From Candidatus Hydrogenedentota bacterium (GTDB taxonomy: Bacteria; Hydrogenedentota; Hydrogenedentia; Hydrogenedentales; SLHB01): a stretch of DNA of 64,000 bases. Below, in pieces: positions 56,615-64,000 of the stretch; positions within the stretch are counted from its first letter, which is position 1, and each line of letters begins with the position of its first letter. The notes under the pieces are model-generated. The model was not told the DNA's origin and searched no databases. It was given only the letters and a program-made list of their open reading frames with translations. Made by a program: the position numbers and the translations under genes. The stretch covers positions 285,815 through 349,814 of the forward strand of contig JABWCD010000003.1 of the NCBI GenBank assembly GCA_013359265.1, written 5' to 3'.

Positions 56615-57680
56615 GTCGCGGTTTTACACGTGGCTGGACGACCGCCTCGATCTCGACGCGATAAGCGTACTCGCGTCGAAGAAAGAGGTTCCCGTCCACG
56701 CGCACTCGTTCTGGTATTACTGGGGCGGGATTTCACTGTTTCTGTTTATCGTTCAATTGCTCACCGGCTTTCTGTTGCTGGTGTATTACCGTCCGGGCGA
56801 CCAGGCGTACGAGTCCGTACGACAAATAACCTACGACGTCGAGTTCGGTTGGCTCATTCGCTCCGCACATTCGTGGGCCGCAAACCTGATGGTCCTCGCC
56901 GTGTTCGTGCACATGTTCTCGGTGTATTTCATGAAGGCCTACCGCAAACCGCGCGAATTCGGCTGGTGGTCGGGTTGCGTTCTGGCCGGCCTCACACTGG
57001 TGTTCGGATTCAGCGGCTACTTGCTTCCGATGGATGAACTCGCGTTCTTCGCGACAAAAGTCGGGCTCGAAATTCCCCGGATCATTCCCGGCGTGGGACC
57101 GTTCATCGTCGAGATCGTCCAGGGCGGCGAAGGCGTCACGGGCGTAACCATACAACGCTTCTTCGCACTGCACGCCGCAGTTCTTCCGATCGTGTTCATG
57201 GCGTTCCTCGCGTTTCACCTATGGCTCGTGCAGAAACACGGCAATGCGCTGCCGCCGTCAGAGGAGGCAAAGCCCGCGCCGGACCGCCGCTCGATGCCGT
57301 TCTTCCCGGACTTTTTCGCGAAGGACTTGGCGCTTTGGCTAATTTCGCTGAACGTGCTCACGATTCTTGCCACGCTCTACCCGTGGCCGCTCGGCGTGCA
57401 AGCGGACCCCGCGGCCCCCGCGCCGGCCGGCATTCACCCCGAGTGGTATTTCATGAGCCAGTTTCAGTTGTTAAAGGTCGTTGGACAATGGCTTCCGGGC
57501 CTGGCGGGTGAAGTGGCGGGCCTCGTGTTGTTCACGATCGCGGGATTGTTGTGGGCATTGATCCCATTGTTTGACCGCAACAGCGCGTTCGAGCGACGCG
57601 CGCGCACCGCGACGTGGTTCGGCTGGTTTATGTTGGTGGGCTTGATTGCGCTGACGATTTGGGGATATGCGGATGTCTAG
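56586..57680 (+). CDS. Cytochrome b (bc1/b6f-type), single-chain
   Basis: The start at ATG 56586 with GGAG 7 bases upstream gives 364 residues. Heme-ligating histidine pairs appear in helices B and D (SAHSWAANLMVLAVFVHMF and FFALHAAVLPIVFMAFLAFHLW). The quinol-site motif PEWY is present in HPEWYFMSQF. The N-terminal cytochrome b6-like part and the C-terminal subunit-IV-like part are joined in one shortened chain. With the Rieske protein it would form the core of a quinol:acceptor oxidoreductase. There is no cytochrome c1 gene; the CydA-like protein with attached heme c downstream probably replaces it. Confidence 0.94.
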   Translation: MARLSSPASRSRFYTWLDDRLDLDAISVLASKKEVPVHAHSFWYYWGGISLFLFIVQLLTGFLLLVYYRPGDQAYESVRQITYDVEFGWLIRSAHSWAANLMVLAVFVHMFSVYFMKAYRKPREFGWWSGCVLAGLTLVFGFSGYLLPMDELAFFATKVGLEIPRIIPGVGPFIVEIVQGGEGVTGVTIQRFFALHAAVLPIVFMAFLAFHLWLVQKHGNALPPSEEAKPAPDRRSMPFFPDFFAKDLALWLISLNVLTILATLYPWPLGVQADPAAPAPAGIHPEWYFMSQFQLLKVVGQWLPGLAGEVAGLVLFTIAGLLWALIPLFDRNSAFERRARTATWFGWFMLVGLIALTIWGYADV

Positions 57681-57824
57681 GCAATGCTACTTTCGCACGC
57701 CCGCGATTCTTCGTAATCGTGGACTCAGCGCGACCGTCGTCGCATTTCCCTTTTGCGTTTACGGCGGCGAATCCGGCGGCGGGTATCAATTCCGACCCGC
57801 CTATCTTTGTTCAGGAGCACGCAC

Positions 57825-59309
57825 ATGAACTACCCGTTTTGGGACGTCCCGCACATCGGCAGCGGATGGGTGATTGGATTAATCGCGATCTTCCATGTGC
57901 TGGTGTCGCATTTCGCGATCGGCGGCGGCTTCTATCTGGTGGTCGCCGAGCGGAAACTGTTGCGCAATAAGCGTGCGGATTGGTTCGAAGCACTCCGGCG
58001 CCACTCAAAGTTTTTCTTCATCCTCACCGGCGTCTATGGGGCGGTAACGGGCGTCGGCATTTGGTTCTCGATCGGCCTCGCCAATCCCGAGGGCACAAGC
58101 ACGCTCATCCACAATTTCGTGTTCGGTTGGGCGATCGAGTGGACCTTCTTCATCACGGAGATCACGGCCACGGCGGCTGCGGTCTATTACTACACCTGGG
58201 GCCGAGTATCCGATCGGTTGCACATGACGATTGGCTGGATTTATGCCATTTCAGCGTGGCTAAGCCTCGTAATTATCAATGGAATTCTGACGTTCATGCT
58301 CACGCCCGGGCCCGGTTGGTTGTCTGTCGCAGGGACCGGCAACGAGGCGAGCATGTTTTGGAACGCGTTTTTCAATCCCACATATTGGCCAAGCTTGATC
58401 GTGCGCACGCTCATCTGCATTTCGCTCGCCGGCGTGTGGGCGCTGTTGACCTCGAGCCGGCTGGACGGATACAAACAACCGGAACTCAAAACGGACGTAG
58501 TGCGCTGGTCGTGCAAATGGTTGCTGCCATCGTTCATCCTGCTTCCTGCGTCCATGATGTGGTACCTGTACATGGTCCCGGAGGGGCGTCGCGAACTGCT
58601 GCAAATCGGGATCGGCACGATTGGACAGGGCGTGTTTACGCACGTGACGCGCGCCGTCCTCGTGTCGGTTATGGCTTCGGCCACCATCGCGGTTGTCGTG
58701 TACTTCCTCGCGTACCGCAGCCCGCGGAGCTTTGGGTTCGGGCACGCATTCGGCGTGTTGCTGCTCGCGCTCGCCGCGACGGCGTCGACCGAACATGCGC
58801 GCGAGATGCTTCGCAAGCCGTACGTAATTGCCGAGCACATGTTCTCGAACGGCATCCGCAAATCGGATGTTGCAAAATTCAATTCAGAAGGATACCTCAC
58901 GCACTCGCCGTGGGCGACGGATGCAGACCGGGAACTGTGGGCGAAGATCGACGCAGCGGGGGCCGGCGCAGTACTGGCCGCGGATTCGACGGCGCCAGAG
59001 TTGGCCGCCGCGCAATTGAAACGGGGTGAATTAATGCTGCGCGGGCAATGCCTCGCGTGCCACACGCGCGACGCATACCGAGCGTTTAAGTCGCTGCTCG
59101 CCGGCCGCGATCGCGAATCCATTGGCAACATTCTGAAGATGCTGCACGATTACAAAGACGATTCACCGTACAAGGCGTACATGCCGCCGCTTGTCGGTAC
59201 ATCGTCCGAAATCGAGGCGCTCGGCGATTGCCTCGCAAGACTCGTTGAAACGAAAGCTGCCGATGCGGCTACCGGCGTGGACAAGGTTGCGCTTGCCACA
59301 CAACCCTGA
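57825..59309 (+). CDS. CydA-like membrane protein fused to a C-terminal monoheme cytochrome c
   Basis: Starting at ATG 57825 (AGGAG 7 bases upstream), this 494-residue protein has about nine membrane helices. They open with SGWVIGLIAIFHVLVSHFAIGGGFYLV, which resembles CydA helix 1. Later comes IEWTFFITEITATAAAVYYYTWG, resembling a heme-binding region of bd oxidases. After a hydrophilic linker the periplasmic C-terminus carries one c-type heme motif, CLACH (Cys409), in a small cytochrome c domain ending with YMPPLVG, where the Met would be the second ligand. The fusion suggests that electrons leave the quinol complex through this heme. It lies 144 bases after cytochrome b. Confidence 0.8.
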   Translation: MNYPFWDVPHIGSGWVIGLIAIFHVLVSHFAIGGGFYLVVAERKLLRNKRADWFEALRRHSKFFFILTGVYGAVTGVGIWFSIGLANPEGTSTLIHNFVFGWAIEWTFFITEITATAAAVYYYTWGRVSDRLHMTIGWIYAISAWLSLVIINGILTFMLTPGPGWLSVAGTGNEASMFWNAFFNPTYWPSLIVRTLICISLAGVWALLTSSRLDGYKQPELKTDVVRWSCKWLLPSFILLPASMMWYLYMVPEGRRELLQIGIGTIGQGVFTHVTRAVLVSVMASATIAVVVYFLAYRSPRSFGFGHAFGVLLLALAATASTEHAREMLRKPYVIAEHMFSNGIRKSDVAKFNSEGYLTHSPWATDADRELWAKIDAAGAGAVLAADSTAPELAAAQLKRGELMLRGQCLACHTRDAYRAFKSLLAGRDRESIGNILKMLHDYKDDSPYKAYMPPLVGTSSEIEALGDCLARLVETKAADAATGVDKVALATQP

Positions 59310-59382
59310 CCGCCGTTTACGATGCAACGCCCGCGCCCGCCGCACTCGGGCGCGGGCACATCACTTCGCCATGCGGCGAAAC

Positions 59383-59919
59383 CTATTCGTTTCCTTCCGG
59401 AAAAGCGATCTCGACATTCTCGAATTCCATGCCGCGGAAGGAAAGTTCGGGAATCACCGCGCCGAACTCGGTCACGCCTTTCAGGTCGTCCGATTGCGCG
59501 GCGTATTGCGACGTCGAGGTTGTAGTTTCACCGGTGAGCACGTTCTCGACAGGTTTCAGTTGGATGTCGAAGGCCGGCTTGCCCGGGATCGTGATGTTCA
59601 TCGCGATACCGAGGGAATTAAGGCGGACGGCGTTCTCAGCCTCGCCGTCGAGTGCGTACATCGTCAGCGCGCCCGTCGCCGGCTCGAGAACGAACTCCAA
59701 TTGACCGGCGTGATCGCCTACTAAGATTAACGTGCCGCCGTGTGGTGCGGTGTGGTGATGTTCGTGATCGTCGTGCTCCGGTTCGGCCCTTGCTTCTACA
59801 GAGCCTGTCGGCGCGGCTGCCGGCGGCGGCGCGGGTGGCGGCTGCGGCGCCGACGATTGCTGGGAGCAGCCGGCTATTGCGACAACACACAGCAAGACGA
59901 TCGCAGTAGAAACGCGCAT
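59383..59919 (-). CDS. His-rich lipoprotein adjoining an ABC exporter
   Basis: Using the ATG 59917-59919 (GGAGAG 7 bases upstream), the 178-residue product has a lipoprotein signal (MRVSTAIVLLCVVAIAGC). A Pro/Ala linker and a His/Asp cluster (EPEHDDHEHHHTAPHGG) follow. The remainder is beta-rich (GTLILVGDHAGQLEFVLEPATGALTMYALDGEAENAVRL). Such His-rich lipoproteins are found beside metal or ABC transport genes in planctomycete-like genomes. The His cluster may bind zinc or copper. It is the last gene of the run with the FtsX-type permease and ATPase. A solo 25-base repeat overlaps its upstream region. Confidence 0.75.
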   Translation of the reverse strand: MRVSTAIVLLCVVAIAGCSQQSSAPQPPPAPPPAAAPTGSVEARAEPEHDDHEHHHTAPHGGTLILVGDHAGQLEFVLEPATGALTMYALDGEAENAVRLNSLGIAMNITIPGKPAFDIQLKPVENVLTGETTTSTSQYAAQSDDLKGVTEFGAVIPELSFRGMEFENVEIAFPEGNE

Positions 59920-59928
59920 TCTCATACT

Positions 59929-59953
59929 CTCCGTGAACTCCATTTCTCCGTGG
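59929..59953. repeat. Solo copy of the 25-base CTCCGTG repeat
   Basis: This sequence starts CTCCGTGAACTCC and ends CTCCGTGG, matching 21 of 25 bases of the element repeat at 15741. It lies just upstream of the His-rich lipoprotein and supplies part of its ribosome site. Confidence 0.5.
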
Positions 59954-59983
59954 TTGGGTAGCGTTGCCTGTGTCGTTATATTC

Positions 59984-61249
59984 CTAACTCGCCGGTGTCA
60001 GGTTTGTGGCGACATCAGTGGAATACGCTTTATACGCCGGCAAAATTCCCGCGCAGGCGCCGATGATGGTCATGCTCAACGGCGTGAGGTACAACGCCGG
60101 ATGCACCGACCTAATATCGAGCAGGACGCCGGTCTGCGCCTGCACCACAACGGTCGCCGCGCCGAAGATCGCTCCGTATACGAAGAAACCGATCACCGAT
60201 CCGATAAACGCGATCGCCGCCGCCTCAAGAACAATGGCGGAGAACACGGTGAAACGCCGCGCGCCCAGCGCGCGCAGAATCGCAAACTCGCGGCGGCGCT
60301 CGTTGATCGTGTTGTAGATGCTCGCGAGAATTGCCGCGGATGACACAACGACAACAAGATACGCGACCAGTTCGAGCACGCGATTGATCCAACCGAGTTT
60401 GTCGAACAGCTCCGACATCACGCGGCCAATCGGGTACGCGAGCGTCGCGACCTTTCCCTGTTTGTTGATCGTCAAATCGAGATCGAAACCCGTCTTCGGG
60501 TTTTTGAATTTCAACATCACCGCGCTCACTTCTTTCGCTTCGTCGGGAATGCCGACGCCGGGCTGCGGTTGATAGGTTTCGCCCCCGCCGCGCAGCACGT
60601 GTCCGCCCATGCGAAAGACGCCCTCGATGGGAATGAAGATGACGCGATCGGAAGGGCTGTTGGTCGGTTTGAGAATTCCCACGACGGTGTATTCTTCGTT
60701 GTGCTTGCTGTTTTCGCTGTACGTGAGACCGTGATACGGATTAATCGTGTCGCCCGGCTTCAATCCCGTCTGCGCCGCGGCGAAACTGCCGATTACCGCC
60801 TCGCGGCGTGACGAATCGAACGAGCGGCCGGGCGGCTCGACCTCGAACGTGCGCCCCGCACGATACTGGAACTTTGTGAAGATCTCCTCTGTCGTGCCGA
60901 CGATTCGGAACCCGAAATAGTTGTCGCCGGTCGCGTACGGTATCGCCAGATCAACGCGCCGGTCCGCCTTCATCGCCTGGTACATTCCCCACGGAATGTT
61001 GCCCGGCGAAGTTTCGAGATGAAAGACAGTATTCAACACAAGCTGCAACTGACTTCCGCGCGCGCCGAGCACCGCGTCGAACCCCAACTCGCCGCCGGTG
61101 AACGCCTCGTAGGTCTGCCGCTGGATTGCGAATACCGACATCACCAGCCCGCTCGCCAGCGCCGCGGCCAGCAGCGTGACGCAAGTCGACAGCGCATGCT
61201 GACGCAGGCTGCGACGAACGATAAGGAGTATGCCGCTAATGGAATGCAA
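59984..61249 (-). CDS. FtsX/MacB-type ABC transporter permease
   Basis: This 421-residue protein has one N-terminal membrane helix (ALSTCVTLLAAALASGLVMSVF), a large extracytoplasmic domain, and three C-terminal helices (YLVVVVSSAAILASIYNTIN, IVLEAAAIAFIGSVIGFFVYGAIF, LYLTPLSMTIIGACAGILPAYKA). This is the FtsX/MacB layout. REFAILRALGARR between helices 2 and 3 is the usual coupling motif. With the LolD/MacB-like ATPase gene it forms an ABC complex of the mechanotransmission or lipoprotein/peptide-release type. The start is taken at TTG 61247-61249 with AGGA upstream. A repeat-bounded insertion separates it from the ATPase gene. Confidence 0.9.
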   Translation of the reverse strand: MHSISGILLIVRRSLRQHALSTCVTLLAAALASGLVMSVFAIQRQTYEAFTGGELGFDAVLGARGSQLQLVLNTVFHLETSPGNIPWGMYQAMKADRRVDLAIPYATGDNYFGFRIVGTTEEIFTKFQYRAGRTFEVEPPGRSFDSSRREAVIGSFAAAQTGLKPGDTINPYHGLTYSENSKHNEEYTVVGILKPTNSPSDRVIFIPIEGVFRMGGHVLRGGGETYQPQPGVGIPDEAKEVSAVMLKFKNPKTGFDLDLTINKQGKVATLAYPIGRVMSELFDKLGWINRVLELVAYLVVVVSSAAILASIYNTINERRREFAILRALGARRFTVFSAIVLEAAAIAFIGSVIGFFVYGAIFGAATVVVQAQTGVLLDIRSVHPALYLTPLSMTIIGACAGILPAYKAYSTDVATNLTPAS

Positions 61250-61259
61250 GGAGATTCCT

Positions 61260-61533
61260 AACCACAGATTTCAAAGACGACGCAGATTAATGCGACCAAA
61301 GTAGGCGCAGAGCATCCTTCCTCGTGCTCGTAATCGAGAATTCGATCCTTCACTAATCGGCTTCGCAGATGTTCGCTGCTTCGCGCACCAATGAATTGCA
61401 CCATCTGTCTCTGTGAACAAGAGTTCATTCTTATCGTCATCGAGAGGCGTGCTCGCCGAGCGGATTTCGGTAGGCAGCGATGAACGATGAGAAGTACGGC
61501 ATCAAATCTGCGCCGTCCGTGCAATCAGTGGTT
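61260..61533. mobile_element. Insertion bounded by 29-base inverted repeats between ABC ATPase and permease genes
   Basis: A 29-base sequence at 61260-61288 (beginning AACCACAGATT) has an imperfect complement at 61505-61533 (24 of 29 matching). The ~220 bases between them encode no recognisable protein. The layout is the same as that of the GxxExxY cassette in the fad operon, so this may be a decayed relative. The right repeat provides the last codons of the ATPase (VKPLIARTAQI), extending its C-terminus. Confidence 0.55.
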
Positions 61534-62197
61534 TCACTGCGTTGTTGATGTCCGCGAGTTGCTGCACGTTATCGAACTGCGTCAGGATGTCGCGATCGTG
61601 CGTCACGAGCAGCAGCGCGGCGTTCTGTTCGCGGCAGACCTCGCGAATCAACTTCAGCGCCTCGGTCGCATGATGAAAATCGAGATTTCCGGTCGGTTCG
61701 TCCGCGAGCACAAGTTTCGGATGATTGGCCAGCGCACGCGCAACTGCGACACGCTGTTGCTGACCGACGCTCAACTGGCGCGGCCGGTAGTCCATCCGGT
61801 CTTTCAGGCCGACGCGTTCCAGCAATGCTGTTGCGTATGCCGCATCCGCGCCGCGCCCAAACATCATCCCCAGCAGGACATTCTCGAGCGCGGTATATCC
61901 CTGGAGGAGATTGAACGTCTGAAAGACATAGCCAATGGACTGCGCCCGAACGCGGTCCCGCCCCGCCTCGGACAGCTTGGTGAGTTCCTGCCCCCCAAGA
62001 ACAATCGTGCCGGAATCTGGTTGAAGTATTCCGGCAATTAGATTAAGGAAGGTTGTCTTGCCCGAGCCGCTGCTGCCCTGGAGCGCGATCTGTTCCGCGT
62101 CGGCAACAGAAAACCTCGGCACATCCACGATGAGGGTACTCTCGCCGTCCGGCGAGGCAAACCCCTTCTTCAAATCGCTGACCTCGAGAACCGCCAT
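61502..62197 (-). CDS. LolD/MacB-type ABC transporter ATPase
   Basis: This 231-residue ATPase has Walker A GSSGSGKTT, Q loop FQTFNLLQGYTALENV, signature LSVGQQQRVAVARAL, Walker B LVLADEPTGNLD and the H-loop VTHDRDIL. These match the LolD/MacB/FtsE subgroup that pairs with FtsX-type permeases. The last eleven residues come from repeat DNA and are probably dispensable. The permease and His-rich lipoprotein genes follow on the same strand. The exported substrate (lipoprotein, peptide, metal complex) is not known. Confidence 0.95.
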   Translation of the reverse strand: MAVLEVSDLKKGFASPDGESTLIVDVPRFSVADAEQIALQGSSGSGKTTFLNLIAGILQPDSGTIVLGGQELTKLSEAGRDRVRAQSIGYVFQTFNLLQGYTALENVLLGMMFGRGADAAYATALLERVGLKDRMDYRPRQLSVGQQQRVAVARALANHPKLVLADEPTGNLDFHHATEALKLIREVCREQNAALLLVTHDRDILTQFDNVQQLADINNAVKPLIARTAQI

Positions 62198-62227
62198 GGC
62201 CGCGGCCCCTCCGGCCCGGTACGGGCG

Positions 62228-62398
62228 TTACTTCTTTTCTTTGTGGACGGTGACTTTGCGCAGGGTCGAGTTGTACTTTTTGCGTTCGAGACGCCCGGTG
62301 ACGTTGCGTACGTTCTTTTTCGTGTGGTACCGCGACGTGCCCGGCGCTTCCGTGCACTCGAGAATGACCTGGACGACGTTGCCCTTTGCCTTGGCCAT
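62228..62398 (-). CDS. rpmG: Ribosomal protein L33
   Basis: A 56-residue protein runs from ATG 62396-62398 (AAGGAG about 11 bases upstream) to TAA 62228-62230. It contains [19 protein letters not shown] and [19 protein letters not shown], the conserved L33 sequence. The cysteine pattern of zinc-binding L33 (CxxC pairs) is absent, so this is the zinc-free (C-minus) form. It belongs to the large ribosomal subunit near the E site. No tRNA-Trp/secE genes, its usual neighbours, are present. The ABC ATPase follows 30 bases downstream. Confidence 0.95.
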   Translation of the reverse strand: MAKAKGNVVQVILECTEAPGTSRYHTKKNVRNVTGRLERKKYNSTLRKVTVHKEKK

Positions 62399-62519
62399 GA
62401 TGGCTGCTCCTTACAAACGACGTGACGGCGCGCCAACGCGCGCCGGGACCAATTTTGCCCGAAAAGACTACATATGATGCCGATTGAACGACGTGACTGT
62501 CAACCGAACCGCCTGGCGA

Positions 62520-63380
62520 TCAGACTGCGGCCCCCTCCGCCCCGAGGTATTTCCCGGGCACGCGTGTAAGTTCGTATTCGCCGAACTCGGCTGCGCGCTC
62601 GATGACCTCGGGAACAGGGCCAGTCCACCACGAAGGCACGGATGGCCAGGGAAACACGTGGTGCCACTGGAGAAGCAGTGTGCGCCGCGAATTGGAACGG
62701 TTTGGGTGCGCCGCATGCAGAAGGCGCGCGTCGTTGATGACGAGGTCCCCGGCCTTGACTGGCAAATCGACGGCGTCAGGGTGATCGGCGAAGACCGGGT
62801 GCGACGTGTCCAGTTGTTGAATTTCCGGACCGTGCGCCGGCGGAAGAATATCGTGCAGGGGGATGCGCTTGCGGTGGGTGCCGGGGATTGCACGCAAGCA
62901 ACCGTTCTCGACGTTGGTATCAACGAGGTAATACGACAGAAAGATGCGCGTCGGCCAGGGAAGTGACGCTTTCGGGTGGTCCCATTCCATGAAGTCCTGG
63001 TGCCAATACAGGGCCGGGCCGTGCGCGGGTTTGCTGAGAATGAGGACGGTATCGTCGGACTGCCGGCCCTCGATCCCTATCGCGCTGCAGGCGTCGTCCG
63101 CTGCGGGAAGGTCAACAAGTTCGTCGACGAGCGGCGACCACAGGCCGAGGTGCGGGGCGTGCATGTCGCCTCGAAGATTGCGCCGGCGCGAGTTGATGTG
63201 GAAGTCGCTGCCTTGATACTTCGTGTCCGGGTTGGATGGCGTACCGTCGAGAATATTGTTGCTGAATGCAGTCCAACGTTCGAGCAAACCTTCATCGAGC
63301 ACGCCGGGGATGACGCAGTATCCGTCGCGGACGAGCTGGTCTCGCGTATCGAGGGCTACTTCCGGAGACAGTATGGGCAT
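62520..63380 (-). CDS. Phytanoyl-CoA dioxygenase (PhyH) family protein
   Basis: From the ATG 63378-63380 (AAGGAG 7 bases upstream) the protein has 286 residues. It shows the Fe(II)/2-oxoglutarate dioxygenase facial triad: His and Asp in YWHQDFMEW, and the distal His in LLHAAHPN. Arg in NSRRTLLLQW would bind 2-oxoglutarate. NGCLRAIPGTHRKRIPLHD is typical of PhyH proteins. These hydroxylate lipids or small molecules; here the substrate is unknown. It stands apart from the fad genes. Confidence 0.9.
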   Translation of the reverse strand: MPILSPEVALDTRDQLVRDGYCVIPGVLDEGLLERWTAFSNNILDGTPSNPDTKYQGSDFHINSRRRNLRGDMHAPHLGLWSPLVDELVDLPAADDACSAIGIEGRQSDDTVLILSKPAHGPALYWHQDFMEWDHPKASLPWPTRIFLSYYLVDTNVENGCLRAIPGTHRKRIPLHDILPPAHGPEIQQLDTSHPVFADHPDAVDLPVKAGDLVINDARLLHAAHPNRSNSRRTLLLQWHHVFPWPSVPSWWTGPVPEVIERAAEFGEYELTRVPGKYLGAEGAAV

Positions 63381-63459
63381 GTCGAATCTCCTTTGACGGA
63401 TGCAAAGGGTATTCACCGGAGAATGGGAAGTCCAGCAGCGGATCGGGGAACGCTGGGCG

Positions 63460-64000
63460 CTATCTCGCGCGTTTCCGCTTCACGCTGAACGAATTGTCCC
63501 CGATGTCGTCGATGGCCGGCGTAGCGATGGATTGAATATAGATGTGGTAGCCGTCGCCCGGCTCGACGTCGTCCGGCACTTTCCAATTGGACTTGCCGTC
63601 GTTGGCGGTCGAATTCTTTATCTTTCGCACGAATGAACTGTCGCGCCACAGTTCGATGCGAACAAACTCGCCGACGCCGCCAATCGAGTTCCATCGTATC
63701 GAGTACTTTTCGCCAATCTTCCAAGTTGCTCCGTCTTCCGGCTTCACTAATATAAGCAAATCCGGTTCAGTGGGATTCGTGCCATACACGTTCACCTCGG
63801 CGCCATCGAGTAATGTGTCATTGTCCGTGTCCCGATCCAGGGGATCAGTGCCATATACGTTAACCTCGTCGCCATCGGAAAGGCCGTCGTCGTCTGTATC
63901 GGCCTTCTTCGGGTTCGTCCCGTGCGTGTTGACTTCGGCTCCGTCGGAAAGGCCGTCGTCGTCTGTATCGGCCTTCTTCGGGTTCGTCCCGTGCGTGTTG
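63460..64000 (-). CDS. C-terminal part of a surface protein with thrombospondin type 3 calcium repeats
   Basis: The minus-strand frame is open to the window edge. It contains two identical-DNA calcium repeats of the form DTDDDGLSDGAEVNTHGTNP, then two degenerate units, followed by a beta-sandwich C-terminus (ILVKPEDGATWKIGEKYSIRW ... FVRIELWRDSSFVRKI ... GYHIYIQSI). That end resembles the Ser-Thr-rich/KNH-type Ig-like domain. TSP3 repeats bind calcium in extracellular proteins. The end lacks an obvious sorting helix. The start and most of the gene lie beyond base 64000. The 69-base repeats are nearly identical, implying recent duplication. Confidence 0.88.
   Translation of the reverse strand, partial: NTHGTNPKKADTDDDGLSDGAEVNTHGTNPKKADTDDDGLSDGDEVNVYGTDPLDRDTDNDTLLDGAEVNVYGTNPTEPDLLILVKPEDGATWKIGEKYSIRWNSIGGVGEFVRIELWRDSSFVRKIKNSTANDGKSNWKVPDDVEPGDGYHIYIQSIATPAIDDIGDNSFSVKRKRAR

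Noticed and set aside
61258..61524. 88-codon minus-strand frame inside the repeat-bounded insertion
   Set aside because: It starts within the inverted repeat, has no ribosome site, and matches no GxxExxY or other family pattern. It is best seen as element filler.

Overview
The window reads as a chromosomal stretch of a GC-rich, free-living Gram-negative bacterium. It encodes outer-membrane beta-barrels and a TolC-type channel, lipoproteins, Tat-exported enzymes, type IV pilin-like proteins and HslV. The mix of ThuA, Gfo/Idh/MocA, xylose-isomerase-like epimerase, PhyH dioxygenase, Kelch, GxxExxY and VWA/YfbK proteins is typical of planctomycete-like or Hydrogenedentota-like genomes. That placement is inference, because no marker gene here settles it. 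The only RNA gene found is tRNA-Ser(GGA).

Layout. 0-6.6 kb: end of a metal-efflux-type TolC protein, a cysteine-rich secreted protein, a Kelch protein, a two-domain alpha/beta hydrolase and a metallophosphoesterase. 6.6-18.2 kb: PpiC/SurA-type isomerase, ABM monooxygenase, XRE regulator, HslV, alkylsulfatase, YpfJ-type peptidase, a toxin-antitoxin pair, and a fadN/fadA-type beta-oxidation pair split by a GxxExxY element with inverted-repeat ends. 18.3-21.4 kb: a visibly more AT-rich patch of unknown secreted proteins and small antitoxin-like genes. 21.5-31.1 kb: ThuA, an unknown secreted protein, a broken H-X9-DG-type gene, an ECF sigma factor coupled to an anti-sigma/VWA fusion, a GH5 glycosidase, Nudix and GntR proteins.

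31.4-45.7 kb is the striking part. One plus-strand run encodes a membrane FeS/flavin/cytochrome-b-like reductase, an anchored cytochrome with 23 CxxCH motifs, a predicted outer-membrane barrel, and a 1934-residue cytochrome with 76 CxxCH motifs. The last is built from 22 tandem tri-heme repeats of about 71 residues. A type IV pilin-like protein with a long acidic linker follows. The order suggests a complete route for moving electrons from the quinone pool or NAD(P)H across both membranes to a long extracellular heme wire. A sigma factor and a sigma-54 two-component pair lie just beyond.

46-64 kb: those regulators, a Gfo/Idh/MocA oxidoreductase, a sugar epimerase, a solitary HicB, a second thiolase, and an unusual respiratory operon (CydA-like protein, Rieske, cytochrome b, CydA-like protein fused to cytochrome c). 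Then come an ABC exporter with a His-rich lipoprotein, ribosomal protein L33, a PhyH dioxygenase and the end of a calcium-repeat surface protein.

Intergenic DNA carries several repeat families: 25-base CTCCGTG-type repeats, a second 29-base inverted-repeat element, a dispersed ~140-150 bp inverted repeat, and nested hairpins. Four genes have a -10 box only 6-8 bases before the start codon, which suggests leaderless mRNAs.
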